NCBI RefSeq assembly: GCF_022370835.2
Contig: NZ_CP092365.1
Location: 1,674,001 to 1,738,000, forward strand
Reading direction: 5' to 3'
DNA length: 64,000 nucleotides
DNA from: Mycolicibacillus parakoreensis
GTDB taxonomy: Bacteria > Actinomycetota > Actinomycetes > Mycobacteriales > Mycobacteriaceae
In this document: positions 27,446-35,503 of the stretch, in pieces
How positions within the stretch are numbered: the stretch's first letter is position 1
Layout: every line of letters starts with the position of its first letter
The notes under the pieces: generated by a model
What the model saw: only the letters and a program-made list of their open reading frames with translations
Told to the model about the DNA's origin: nothing
Database searches by the model: none
Translations under genes and position numbers: made by a program

Positions 27446-28315
27446 TCAACGTGGGTGGGTGGCCAGGTACCGCTGGACCGGGATCCGCTCGGTCGCCGCG
27501 TATCCGATCGGTAACAGCACGTCGCCGGCGGTGGTGCGGTAGTAGATGTCCCACAGGTAGTAGCCGGTGAACGCGGCCGGATCGGCCGCCAGCACGGCCG
27601 CGTAGTCGCCGACGGCGCGCACGTAGTCGTCGGAGTGGTTGTAGCCGAAGACCGCCCGATCAGGATCGGTGGCAAACCCGTTCGCGGCCAACAACCGGCC
27701 GGCGGCCATGATCGCGTCGCGCGGCGAGTGGATGTCCCCGCCGTTGCCGTAGGCGGCGAACGTCGAGGGAAGGAACTGCATCGGTCCCTGTGCGGCGGCC
27801 TCGCTCACCCCGTCGATGCGACCGAAGCCGGTTTCGACCAGGTTGATCGCGGCGAGGTAGGTCCAGTCGACGCCGGTCGCGGCCTCGGCCGCGCGGTAGT
27901 AGCCGAGAAGTTCCTCCGCCGGCGCCGGCGGGATGATCCGCCACGCGGGCAAGGTGTCCTTCACCTCGCTCTCCCCCAGTGCGGTCAGGTGCCGGCGTGC
28001 GTCGACGTTGCGGTCATAGACGCCGATCAACGACGCGGGGATTCGGCTGCGCACCGCGGCCGCCCAGTCGGAGTGGCGCCCGAGGGTCCGGTAGGTCGTC
28101 TGTTGGCGGCGCGCTGCGGCCACCCGGGTCGTCTGCGCGGTGCCGGCGGTGCGCAGCGCCTGCTCGGCGGCGATGAGTTCGGCGGCCAGGGTCGCCGGGT
28201 CGCCGGTCTGCCCCGGCGGTGCCGCCGCGGCCGGTGCGCAGATCGCCGCGGCCGCGCCGAGCGTGATCAGCCACACGAGGACTCCGCGCGGCACCCGGGC
28301 TCTGTCGTTGCGCAC
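27446..28315 (-). CDS. Lytic transglycosylase-like secreted murein hydrolase
   Basis: 289 residues. Signal peptide to about residue 32 (AICAPAAAA), an Ala/Arg-rich helical stalk, then an SLT-type domain from about residue 125. The catalytic Glu is in INLVETGFGRI (about 162) and the QGPMQFLPSTFAAYG motif (about 179) is characteristic of membrane-bound or MltB-like transglycosylases. It would cleave peptidoglycan glycan strands in the wall. The start is a GTG at 28315. Similar mycobacterial enzymes (the Rv1230c/Rv3896c group) support the assignment. Confidence 0.87.
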   Translation of the reverse strand: MRNDRARVPRGVLVWLITLGAAAAICAPAAAAPPGQTGDPATLAAELIAAEQALRTAGTAQTTRVAAARRQQTTYRTLGRHSDWAAAVRSRIPASLIGVYDRNVDARRHLTALGESEVKDTLPAWRIIPPAPAEELLGYYRAAEAATGVDWTYLAAINLVETGFGRIDGVSEAAAQGPMQFLPSTFAAYGNGGDIHSPRDAIMAAGRLLAANGFATDPDRAVFGYNHSDDYVRAVGDYAAVLAADPAAFTGYYLWDIYYRTTAGDVLLPIGYAATERIPVQRYLATHPR

Positions 28316-28341
28316 CGCGGATCCTTCCCTACCGGTTGATC

Positions 28342-28621
28342 GCCGAGGTTTCGACGACCCGGGCTATGACGCCCTGATCATCTTGAACCACCCAGGACGG
28401 GCCGGGGGCGATCCGGACGCCCGGCGCGTTGCCGAAGGAAGGGGGTGAACACGTTCCCAGATGGCAGTGTGGCAACACCCTCGTCGCCGCTTTACGCTGT
28501 TCAGCGCGGCGTTAACGGAAACGAGAGGTCGTTGAGGGGCTGTTACAGTGGTGCGGTTCAAACCGCTTGGCGAGCCGCATTCCCGGCCGCGTCCCCCACC
28601 CCGCAGTGAAGAGGACAGCAC
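28342..28621. promoter_or_regulatory. Promoter region between transglycosylase and flavoprotein genes
   Basis: No gene. A plausible sigma-A-type -10 box TACAGT lies at 28544-28549 with TTGAGG about 12 bases upstream, ahead of the GTG at 28622; AGAGGA just upstream of that GTG serves as ribosome site. Confidence 0.35.
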
Positions 28622-30226
28622 GTGACCGCTGAGATCACCGAGACCACCGACGTCGTCGTCGTCGGATTCGGCGCCGCCGGGACCACCGCGGCGATCAGCG
28701 CCCGCGAACTCGGCGCCGACGTCGTGGCCGTGGACCGCAGCAACGGCGGAGGCGCGACCGCCATCTCCGGGGGCATCTTCTACGCCGGTGCCGGCACGGT
28801 GATCCAGCAGCAGGCCGGTGTGCAGGACAGCGTCGAGCAGATGCTGGCCTACCTGCGTCTGGAGGTCGGCGACGCGGTGCGCCCGCAGACCCTGGAACGG
28901 TTCGTGCGCAGCAGCCCGGAGACCGTCGAGTGGTTACAGCGCCACGGGGTGCCGTTCGACGGCAGCCTCTGCCCGTACAAGACGTCGTTTCCCAACAACC
29001 GCTACTACCTGTACTACTCGGGCAGCGAGAACGCCGGCGCGTTCCGGTCATCGACCCCACCGGTGCCGCGCGGACACCGGTTCAAGGGCAAGGGCACCTC
29101 GGGGAAGAAGATGTATGCGCCGCTGGCGGCATCGGCGCACCGCCTCGGGGTGCGGTTTCGCCCGCACACCACGGTCACCGAGTTGCTGCGCGACGCCGAC
29201 GGCCGCGTGACGGGGGTGCAGACCCAGACGATGAACTTCGCCCCCCGTCCGATCCGTCGGCTCTACGCGCGGCTGGCGGCGATCTCCACCAAGCCGGGCG
29301 TCTACTACCCGCCGCTGCGTCAGGTCATGGATGCGCGTCTGGCGGCTCTGGAGCGGCGCTACGGCCGGCCGCTGCGCATCATCGCACGCCGGGGTGTGAT
29401 CGTCTGTGCCGGCGGGTTTTACGCCAACACCGCATGGCGTGAACGTTACGCGCCGCAGTTCGGCGGCGGTCTGGCGCTGGGCACCAGCGGCGACGACGGC
29501 AGCGGGATCGCGCTGGCCGAGAGCGCCGGAGCGATCACCGCGCACATGGACGACGTGTCGGTGTGGCGCTTCATCACCCCACCGAGCGCGTTCATCTCCT
29601 CGCTCGTGGTCGACGAGGCCGGCCGGCGGATCATCGACGAGAGCCGCTACGGCGCGGCCCTGGGTAACGCCATGGTCAGACACCACGGCGGCAAGGGTTG
29701 GATGCTCGCCGACGCCGCGTTGATGGCCGAGGCGAAACGGCAGCTGTTCACCCAGACGTTGTGGTTCCAGCGGGCCCAGGCCGCCGCCCTGATGTTCTAC
29801 GGCGCCGCGCGCGGAGCCACCCTGGCCGAGGCGGCCCGTGCCGCCGGCATCGACCCCGAGGGGCTGGAGGCGACGGTGCGGGCCCACAACGACGCCATCG
29901 ACTCCGGCACCGCGGACCCGGTGGGCAAACCGGCGGAGTTCCGCCGCCGCATCGACCGCGGACCGTTCACACTGATGAACATCTCGGTGCGCCCGAACCT
30001 GCTCTACCCGACACCGATGCTCACCCTCGGCGGGGTGCGCGTCGACGACGACACCGGTGCGGTGCTCACGGCCGCCGGTGAGCCGGTGGCCGGGCTCTAC
30101 AGCGCCGGGCGCACCGCGGTCGGGATCTGCTCGGGCTCCTATGTCAGCGGGCTGTCCCTCGCCGACTGCGTGTTCGCCGGGCGCCGGGCCGGGGCCGCGG
30201 TCGCCGCCGACGGCGCCGCGAACTGA
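28622..30226 (+). CDS. FAD-dependent dehydrogenase (fumarate reductase/3-ketosteroid-delta1-dehydrogenase family)
   Basis: 534 residues. The N-terminal dinucleotide motif VVVGFGAAGTTAAISA (about residues 13-28) binds FAD, and the second FAD contact is the C-terminal GLYSAGRTAVGICSGSYVSGLSLADC (about 487-512, read in pieces). The overall layout is that of the FRD2 flavoprotein family, which includes KstD and fumarate reductases. The KstD catalytic tyrosines cannot be confirmed by eye, so the substrate is open; steroid or other enoate dehydrogenation is plausible in this lipid-metabolising context. Annotated alone, convergent with the uricase operon. Confidence 0.85.
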   Translation: MTAEITETTDVVVVGFGAAGTTAAISARELGADVVAVDRSNGGGATAISGGIFYAGAGTVIQQQAGVQDSVEQMLAYLRLEVGDAVRPQTLERFVRSSPETVEWLQRHGVPFDGSLCPYKTSFPNNRYYLYYSGSENAGAFRSSTPPVPRGHRFKGKGTSGKKMYAPLAASAHRLGVRFRPHTTVTELLRDADGRVTGVQTQTMNFAPRPIRRLYARLAAISTKPGVYYPPLRQVMDARLAALERRYGRPLRIIARRGVIVCAGGFYANTAWRERYAPQFGGGLALGTSGDDGSGIALAESAGAITAHMDDVSVWRFITPPSAFISSLVVDEAGRRIIDESRYGAALGNAMVRHHGGKGWMLADAALMAEAKRQLFTQTLWFQRAQAAALMFYGAARGATLAEAARAAGIDPEGLEATVRAHNDAIDSGTADPVGKPAEFRRRIDRGPFTLMNISVRPNLLYPTPMLTLGGVRVDDDTGAVLTAAGEPVAGLYSAGRTAVGICSGSYVSGLSLADCVFAGRRAGAAVAADGAAN

Positions 30227-30240
30227 GGTCTCCTCCTGCG

Positions 30241-31158
30241 TCAGCAGAATCCGGGGATCGCGTGCCAGGCCCGGCCGGGGTCCGACGCGTCGTCGCGGAG
30301 CACCGACGTCTCGATCAACCCGTACGGCCGGTCCGCGGCGTAGAAGACCTCGTTGGCGTTGGTCAACCCGAACGGCTCCAGATCCACGGCGAAGTGGTGC
30401 TTGTTCGGGGCCGAGAATTTGATCTCGGCGACTTCCGGACGCGACCGGAGGACCGCGGCACCCATCGCGGCCAGGGTCTGTTGCAGCGCGAAACTGTGTT
30501 CCTCGGCGAACCGTTCCATCAGCTGTGTCGTGATCGCGGCGTAGCAGTCGTCCCAGTCGAGATCGTCGGGACCCGTGGCTGATTCGTAGCGCCACCGGGC
30601 CACCAGGGAGGTTGCCAGGATGCGATCGTCGGTGTCATCGAGGGTGGTGTAGCGATCCCGTTGGAACCCCCGGAATTCCGATCCCGTGGTTTTGAGCACC
30701 ACCAGGTCTTCGACGCCGGAGACCACGTGGGCGCGGCGCTCGGTTCCCGATCCGTCGACGTTGACCACCGTGTTGCGCAGCCCCCCGCCGCCCCGGTAGA
30801 ACGCGTGATCGTGGCCGGCGCCGGCGACCGGGATACGGCTCCACGGCTGTTCGACGATCTCGACGCGGGCACCGCTGGCCGCGGTGCAGGCGTCGATGAA
30901 ATGGTCGGCCAACATCAGGGCGAACTGCTCGATGGCACCGACCCCGTGCTGCTTGGCCAACGCGAAGACCGTGTTCTTCTGGGTATCGGTGGGCAGCACC
31001 TGATGCTGATCGCCGGTGGTGTGGGCGTCGCGGAAGTCGCCGCGCAGCGCCGTGGACACGGTGAGGTCACGGATGTCGTGCACGGCGGTGTCGCGCGCCA
31101 CCCGGACCAGACGGACCTCGGCCTTGCCGTACTGGTTGGGGCCCAAGACGATAGCCAT
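30241..31158 (-). CDS. Urate oxidase (uricase)
   Basis: 305 residues, the normal length for cofactor-free uricase, which oxidises urate to 5-hydroxyisourate. Both T-fold repeats are visible: NQYGKAEVRLVRV at the start, VFALAKQHGVGAIEQFA in the middle, and the second repeat with DRYTTLDDTDDRILATSLVARW and KHHFAVDLEPFGLTNANEVFYAADRPYGLI (read in pieces). Catalytic Thr/Lys partners lie in the first repeat (QKNTVFAL, GDQHQVLPTDTQ). It follows HIU hydrolase by six bases in one operon with a purine permease. Confidence 0.95.
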   Translation of the reverse strand: MAIVLGPNQYGKAEVRLVRVARDTAVHDIRDLTVSTALRGDFRDAHTTGDQHQVLPTDTQKNTVFALAKQHGVGAIEQFALMLADHFIDACTAASGARVEIVEQPWSRIPVAGAGHDHAFYRGGGGLRNTVVNVDGSGTERRAHVVSGVEDLVVLKTTGSEFRGFQRDRYTTLDDTDDRILATSLVARWRYESATGPDDLDWDDCYAAITTQLMERFAEEHSFALQQTLAAMGAAVLRSRPEVAEIKFSAPNKHHFAVDLEPFGLTNANEVFYAADRPYGLIETSVLRDDASDPGRAWHAIPGFC

Positions 31159-31164
31159 GATCGA

Positions 31165-31500
31165 TCAACTCCCTCGGTAGACGCTGTAGGCGAAGGGGCT
31201 CAGCAGCACCGGAACGTGGTAGTGCTCGCCGGGGTCGGTCACGGTGAACGCCACGGTGACCAACGGGAACAGTCCGCGCTGATCGGTGGTGGCGAAATAC
31301 CCGGCCGTGTCGAAGGTGAGCCGGTGGACGCCCGCGGTCAGCGGTGATCGGCTCAGGACGACGACCCGCCCGTCGACGTCGGTGATCCCGGTGCCCAACG
31401 GGAGTGCCTGCACCCCGTCGAGGCGTTCCAGGCTCACCGTCATCCCCGCGGCCGGGCGCCCCAGCGCGGTGTCGAGGACATGGGTGCTGATCGTGCTCAT
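31165..31500 (-). CDS. uraH: 5-hydroxyisourate hydrolase
   Basis: 111-residue transthyretin-like protein. Signatures: N-terminal ISTHVLDTALGRPA with the catalytic His, and the C-terminal SVYRGS that closes the active site in HIU hydrolases but not in transthyretins. It converts the uricase product to OHCU. Encoded between the permease and uricase with 6-10 base gaps. The third enzyme, OHCU decarboxylase, is absent from this cluster. Confidence 0.95.
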   Translation of the reverse strand: MSTISTHVLDTALGRPAAGMTVSLERLDGVQALPLGTGITDVDGRVVVLSRSPLTAGVHRLTFDTAGYFATTDQRGLFPLVTVAFTVTDPGEHYHVPVLLSPFAYSVYRGS

Positions 31501-31510
31501 CGCGTCGTGC

Positions 31511-32842
31511 TCATCGTGCCGTCCGTTCCGGTGTGCGCCGCCAGATGTTGAAAAAGATGTTCAGTGTCACCGCCACCAGGGCGGCGGCACTGATCCCGGA
31601 GTTCAACACCACCTGAACCCCGGACGGGAACCGGCCCCAAAACCCCGGTGCGGCGATCGGCACCATCCCCACCCCGACGGTGACCGCGACCAGAACCAGG
31701 TTCAGGTTGGCGTCAAAGCGGACCGACCCCAAGGTCTTGATTCCGGCGGAGACCAGCGACCCGAACAACACGATCCCGGCGCCGCCGAGCACCGGTAGCG
31801 GAATCGCGGCGACCACACGGCCGACCACCGGAAGCACCCCGAGCAGCACGAGGATCCCCCCGCCCCAGGCCACCACATAGCGGCTGCTGACCCGCGTCAA
31901 GGCGACCAGCCCGACGTTCTGGCCGAACGCACTGCACGGGAAGGAGCCCACCACCGCGGCGACCGTACTCGAGGCCATGTCGGCGCGCAGCCCGTCGGCC
32001 AGCCGCCGCGAATCGACCGGGGTGCCGATGATCTCGCCGACCGCGAGCAGATCAGCGGTGGTTTCGGTCAGGATCACCACCATCACGATCAGCATGGCCA
32101 CGATCGCGCCCAGCTCGAACGTGGGTGCACCGAAATGCAGCAACGGCGGTGCGGCGATCAGCGGCCCGTCGCCGACCGCGGCGAAGGTGCCGGCCCCGAC
32201 CGCCACCGCGACGAGGGTGCCCACCACCAGACCGAGCAGCACCGCCAGCCGCGCCAGCACCCCGCGGAACAGCCGTGAGGCCACCACGATGACCGCCACG
32301 GTGAGCCCCGCCAGGGCGATGTCGCGCGGCGAGCCGCTGCCGTCGGGGTGGGGATCGTCACCGACGATCCAGTCGACGGCCACCGGCAGCAGTGACAAAC
32401 CGATCACGGTGATGATCGAACCGGTCACCACCGGGGGGAACAGCACGATGACCCGCGCGAACAGCGGTGCGACCCCCACCCCGACGATCCCGGCGACGAG
32501 CATCGCCCCGAAGATGGGACGCAGGCCCTCGGTGCTGGCGATGGTGGCCATCGTCGGTACGGCGGCGAACGAGATTCCCTGCACGATCGGCAGTTTCGCC
32601 CCGAAATACGGCACCCCCAGGCTCTGCAACACGGTGGCGAGCCCACTGAGGAAGATCGACGCCGAGATCAGCAGCGCGACATCGGCGTCGGTCAACCCCG
32701 CCGCACCCCCCACGATGATCGGCGGTGCGATCAATCCCCCATACATGGTCAGAATGTGTTGCAGGCCATAGGCCAGGCTGCGACCGGCCGGCAGGCGTTG
32801 ATTCTCGGGGTGCGCTGCCACGGCGTCGGGCCGATCGTTCAT
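31511..32842 (-). CDS. NCS2-family xanthine/uric acid permease
   Basis: 443-residue transporter with about 12-14 membrane spans, a proton symporter for purine bases. The family signature QNVGLVALTRVSSRYV (about residues 305-320) is present, along with the TM1 region LQHILTMYGGLIAPPIIVGG (starting about residue 26) that carries substrate-binding positions. Operon position with uricase and HIU hydrolase argues for urate or xanthine rather than uracil. The start lies 25 bases after the NYN gene stop, so that gene may share the transcript. Confidence 0.92.
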   Translation of the reverse strand: MNDRPDAVAAHPENQRLPAGRSLAYGLQHILTMYGGLIAPPIIVGGAAGLTDADVALLISASIFLSGLATVLQSLGVPYFGAKLPIVQGISFAAVPTMATIASTEGLRPIFGAMLVAGIVGVGVAPLFARVIVLFPPVVTGSIITVIGLSLLPVAVDWIVGDDPHPDGSGSPRDIALAGLTVAVIVVASRLFRGVLARLAVLLGLVVGTLVAVAVGAGTFAAVGDGPLIAAPPLLHFGAPTFELGAIVAMLIVMVVILTETTADLLAVGEIIGTPVDSRRLADGLRADMASSTVAAVVGSFPCSAFGQNVGLVALTRVSSRYVVAWGGGILVLLGVLPVVGRVVAAIPLPVLGGAGIVLFGSLVSAGIKTLGSVRFDANLNLVLVAVTVGVGMVPIAAPGFWGRFPSGVQVVLNSGISAAALVAVTLNIFFNIWRRTPERTAR

Positions 32843-32867
32843 CGCCGTCCATGGTCGCAGCCGCCGC

Positions 32868-33260
32868 TCACCGGTGGCGACGACCCCCCGGCGAGCTGAT
32901 CCGGCGTCGGAAGCCCGCCGCCGGCGCCGTCGCGCACCCGGCGGCCCGGACCCGTTCGATCAACGCGGCATCGGAGGTCACGACCGTGATCTGGCCCGGA
33001 TCGTCGGCGGCGCGCACCAGGCGCACGATCTCGTCGTCGGCGGAATCGGGGTAACCGCGCGGGGCGTGGGCGACGGTGACCGGCGCAGCGATGATCGGCG
33101 GGGTCGGCGGCTTTTCGAAGACCACCGTCACCTGCTGGTTGTCGGTCTGCGCCCACCGTTGCAGGTCCGCCACCAGCCGCACCATCGCCGCCTGCCGGTC
33201 CTTCCACCACCCGTCGGGTCGGGACCCGATCACGTTCATGCCGTCGATCAGCCAGCGCAC
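32868..33260 (-). CDS. NYN-domain (PIN-like) predicted ribonuclease
   Basis: 130 residues of a NYN/YacP-like PIN-fold domain. The metal site starts with the WLIDGMNVIG Asp near residue 6, followed by VVFEKPP, then DSADDEIVRLV (about residues 83-93) and VVTSDAALIERVRAAG (about 103-118). These acidic positions match the NYN RNase pattern. The C-terminal Arg-rich end may touch RNA. GTG starts at 33260 and 33269 are both possible. It lies upstream of the purine operon on the same strand. RNA substrate unknown. Confidence 0.8.
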   Translation of the reverse strand: MRWLIDGMNVIGSRPDGWWKDRQAAMVRLVADLQRWAQTDNQQVTVVFEKPPTPPIIAAPVTVAHAPRGYPDSADDEIVRLVRAADDPGQITVVTSDAALIERVRAAGCATAPAAGFRRRISSPGGRRHR

Positions 33261-33311
33261 CCCTGCCACGCTATCGGGACCCGGGCACCGCCACCCCACT
33301 ATGGTGCGACC

Positions 33312-34085
33312 ATGAGCCTGGTCACCTACGAGCTGCGCGACCACGTCGCGACCATCACCCTCAACCGGCCGGAGGCCCGCAACGCGATCAACGGTGCGCT
33401 GCGCAACGACCTCAACGCCGCCTGGGAGCGCTTCCGCGGCGATGAGGACGCCTGGGTCGCGATTCTCACCGCCGCCGGGGATGTGTTCTGCGCCGGCGCC
33501 GACCTCACCGACAGCGCCGGGGCGGTCGGCACGTTCGCCGGCACCTTCTGGGAGAAGCCGACCATCAACTCCTTCGAATCGGGCATGGAGTTGTTCAAAC
33601 CGACGATCGCTGCGGTGCACGGACCGTGCGTCGGCTATGGGCTGACCGGGGTGTTGTTCTGCGACTTCGTCATCGCCAGCACCGACGCCGTGTTCCGCTT
33701 CCCCGAGGTGCGCCTGGGGGTGCCCACCATCGTCGGGGCACTGCGGTTGCCGCAGCGGGTGGGCTGGGCCAACGCCATGGAGTTGTTACTGACCGGCGCG
33801 CCGATGAGCGCGCAACGGGCCCACGAGATCGGCCTGGTGTGGCGGCTGTGCCCACCGGAGGATCTGCACACCGCCGCCCGGGACTGGGCTCAGACGCTGA
33901 CCGCCGCGGCCCCGTTGGCTCAACGCGCCACCAAGGAGGTCGCGTGGCGCGGCGCGGAGATGGGCTGGATCGAGGCGGTGCGCTTCGGCGAGACCATGCG
34001 CAAGGTCGCCGGCGCGACCGCCGATGTCGGCGAGGGGTTGAGCGCCTGGCGGGAGAAGCGCCCGCCGGTGTGGCAGGGCCGGTGA
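33312..34085 (+). CDS. Enoyl-CoA hydratase/isomerase (crotonase) family
   Basis: 257 residues. Crotonase fold with TLNRPEARNAINGALRNDL near the N terminus, the first oxyanion segment AAGDVFCAGADLTD (about residues 57-70) and the second HGPCVGYGLTGVLFCDFVIA (about 104-123). Catalytic positions follow: FRFPEVRLGVP keeps one Glu of the hydratase pair. In the other position the residue after GYG is not acidic, so isomerase or hydrolase activity cannot be excluded. Acts on CoA thioesters in fatty-acid or sterol side-chain breakdown. The ATG at 33312 is 43 bases from the divergent NYN gene. Confidence 0.87.
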   Translation: MSLVTYELRDHVATITLNRPEARNAINGALRNDLNAAWERFRGDEDAWVAILTAAGDVFCAGADLTDSAGAVGTFAGTFWEKPTINSFESGMELFKPTIAAVHGPCVGYGLTGVLFCDFVIASTDAVFRFPEVRLGVPTIVGALRLPQRVGWANAMELLLTGAPMSAQRAHEIGLVWRLCPPEDLHTAARDWAQTLTAAAPLAQRATKEVAWRGAEMGWIEAVRFGETMRKVAGATADVGEGLSAWREKRPPVWQGR

Positions 34086-34089
34086 GTTC

Positions 34090-34491
34090 TCACAACGGCG
34101 TGGCCGGTGCCAGCAGGCTGAAGAACAGGTAGCCCAGGCACGCCAGACAGTTCAGCGCCACCAGGGTCATCGCGACGATCACCAGCCAGCGCAGCCGGGC
34201 CTGCCGGCGGCGCCGGGCCCGGGCGGCGCGCTCGTCGTCGCGCCACTGCAGCGCGGTGAGCGCGAACCGCAGATCCACCAACTCCGCCTCGGTGGCCCCG
34301 GGGCCGGCGGCGAGGGCGACCAGCCGCGCCGGAGTGAACGTGACGCCGACCGTCGCCAGACGGCGACACATCCGCCGCGCCTGTCCCACGGTCAACATCG
34401 GTCCGAGGGCGGCAGGCGGCCGGTTGCCGTCGAATCGGTTCGACGGGCTGATCACCCACACAAGCTTATCGCCGCGGAGCTCAACCGGCAC
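34090..34491 (-). CDS. Single-span membrane protein of unknown function
   Basis: 133 residues. The N-terminal 90 residues are soluble (VGQARRMCRRLATVGVTFTPARLVALAAGPGATEAELVD, read in pieces), followed by a strongly basic stretch RAARARRRRQARLR and one long hydrophobic helix (WLVIVAMTLVALNCLACLGY) at about 107-126. Tail-anchored topology is likely. The GTG at 34491 overlaps the stop of the upstream oxidoreductase by 11 bases, so it is the last gene of the fadD operon. Not recognised. Confidence 0.6.
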   Translation of the reverse strand: MPVELRGDKLVWVISPSNRFDGNRPPAALGPMLTVGQARRMCRRLATVGVTFTPARLVALAAGPGATEAELVDLRFALTALQWRDDERAARARRRRQARLRWLVIVAMTLVALNCLACLGYLFFSLLAPATPL

Positions 34492-35503
34492 CGGGATCGC
34501 TGAGTTTGACCAGCATCTTGCCGATGTTGGCCCCGCTGAACAGACCGTTGAGGGCGCTCACGCAGGAGTCGATACCCTCCACGATGGTCTCCCGGTGCAC
34601 CAACTGCCCGCTCTTCTCCCAGTCGTGCAGGGCGGCGAACGCCTCGCCGAACCGGTCCCATTCGTAGAGCGCGTTGAACCCCTGCATCACCGCGGTTTTC
34701 GCCAAGAGGTTCACGTAGTTGGCCGGGCCGGGGTGCTCGCCGCTGAGGTAACTGGAGATCACCCCGCACAGCACCACCCGGGCATGGTGGGCCAGACGCC
34801 CCAAAACCGCGTCGAGGATCGGGCCGCCGACGTTGTCGAAGTAGACGTCGACCCCGCGCGGACAGTGCTTCTTGAGTTCGGCGGCCAGGTCGTCGTGCTT
34901 GTAGTCGATGCAGGCGTCGAACCCGAAATCATCGACCACCGCCCGACACTTCTCCGGTCCCCCGGCGATACCCACCACCCGGGCGCCCGCGATCGCGGCG
35001 ATCTGGCCGGCCACCGATCCGGTGGCCCCCGCCGCGGCCGACACCACCACCGTCTCCCCCGGTTTCGGGCGGCCGATGCCGCTCATCCCGAAGTAGGCGG
35101 TGGCGCCGGTCGGCCCATACACCGACATCACCGCCAACTGGTCGACGTCGGGGCCGGGAACCGGGGTGGTGAACACATCGTCACGCACCAGCACGTACTC
35201 CTGAAAGCCGGTGAGGGTGGTCACCACGTCGCCGACCCGGTAGGCCGCGCAGCGCGACTCGACCACCTCGCCGATGCCGGCCGCGCGGATCACCTCACCG
35301 AGCTGCACCGGCGGCAGATAGCCGGGTTGGTCGTTGAGCCAGGTGCGCGCCGCCGCATCGATGCCGACGTAGGTGGTGCGCACCAGCGCCTCCCCCTCGG
35401 CGGGTTCGGGGGCGTCGGCGCTGATCACCTCGGTGTCGCCGGGGGCGATCAGACCGCTCGGGCGGCGACGCAGCACCACCTGCGCGTTACGTCGGGCGGT
35501 CAC
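34481..35503 (-). CDS. MDR-superfamily NADP-dependent oxidoreductase (PTGR/CurA-like)
   Basis: 340 residues, zinc-free medium-chain reductase of the prostaglandin reductase/leukotriene B4 dehydrogenase group that reduces enones or 2-alkenals. The cofactor motif VVVSAAAGATGSVAGQIA (about residues 148-165) and VYFDNVGGPILDAVL (about 219-233) are typical. VRTTYVGIDAAARTWLND replaces the Zn-ligand region. Its GTG start overlaps the FadD stop by four bases (GTGA), implying coupled expression with the acyl ligase. Possible role: processing an unsaturated acyl product. Confidence 0.88.
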   Translation of the reverse strand: MTARRNAQVVLRRRPSGLIAPGDTEVISADAPEPAEGEALVRTTYVGIDAAARTWLNDQPGYLPPVQLGEVIRAAGIGEVVESRCAAYRVGDVVTTLTGFQEYVLVRDDVFTTPVPGPDVDQLAVMSVYGPTGATAYFGMSGIGRPKPGETVVVSAAAGATGSVAGQIAAIAGARVVGIAGGPEKCRAVVDDFGFDACIDYKHDDLAAELKKHCPRGVDVYFDNVGGPILDAVLGRLAHHARVVLCGVISSYLSGEHPGPANYVNLLAKTAVMQGFNALYEWDRFGEAFAALHDWEKSGQLVHRETIVEGIDSCVSALNGLFSGANIGKMLVKLSDPGAG

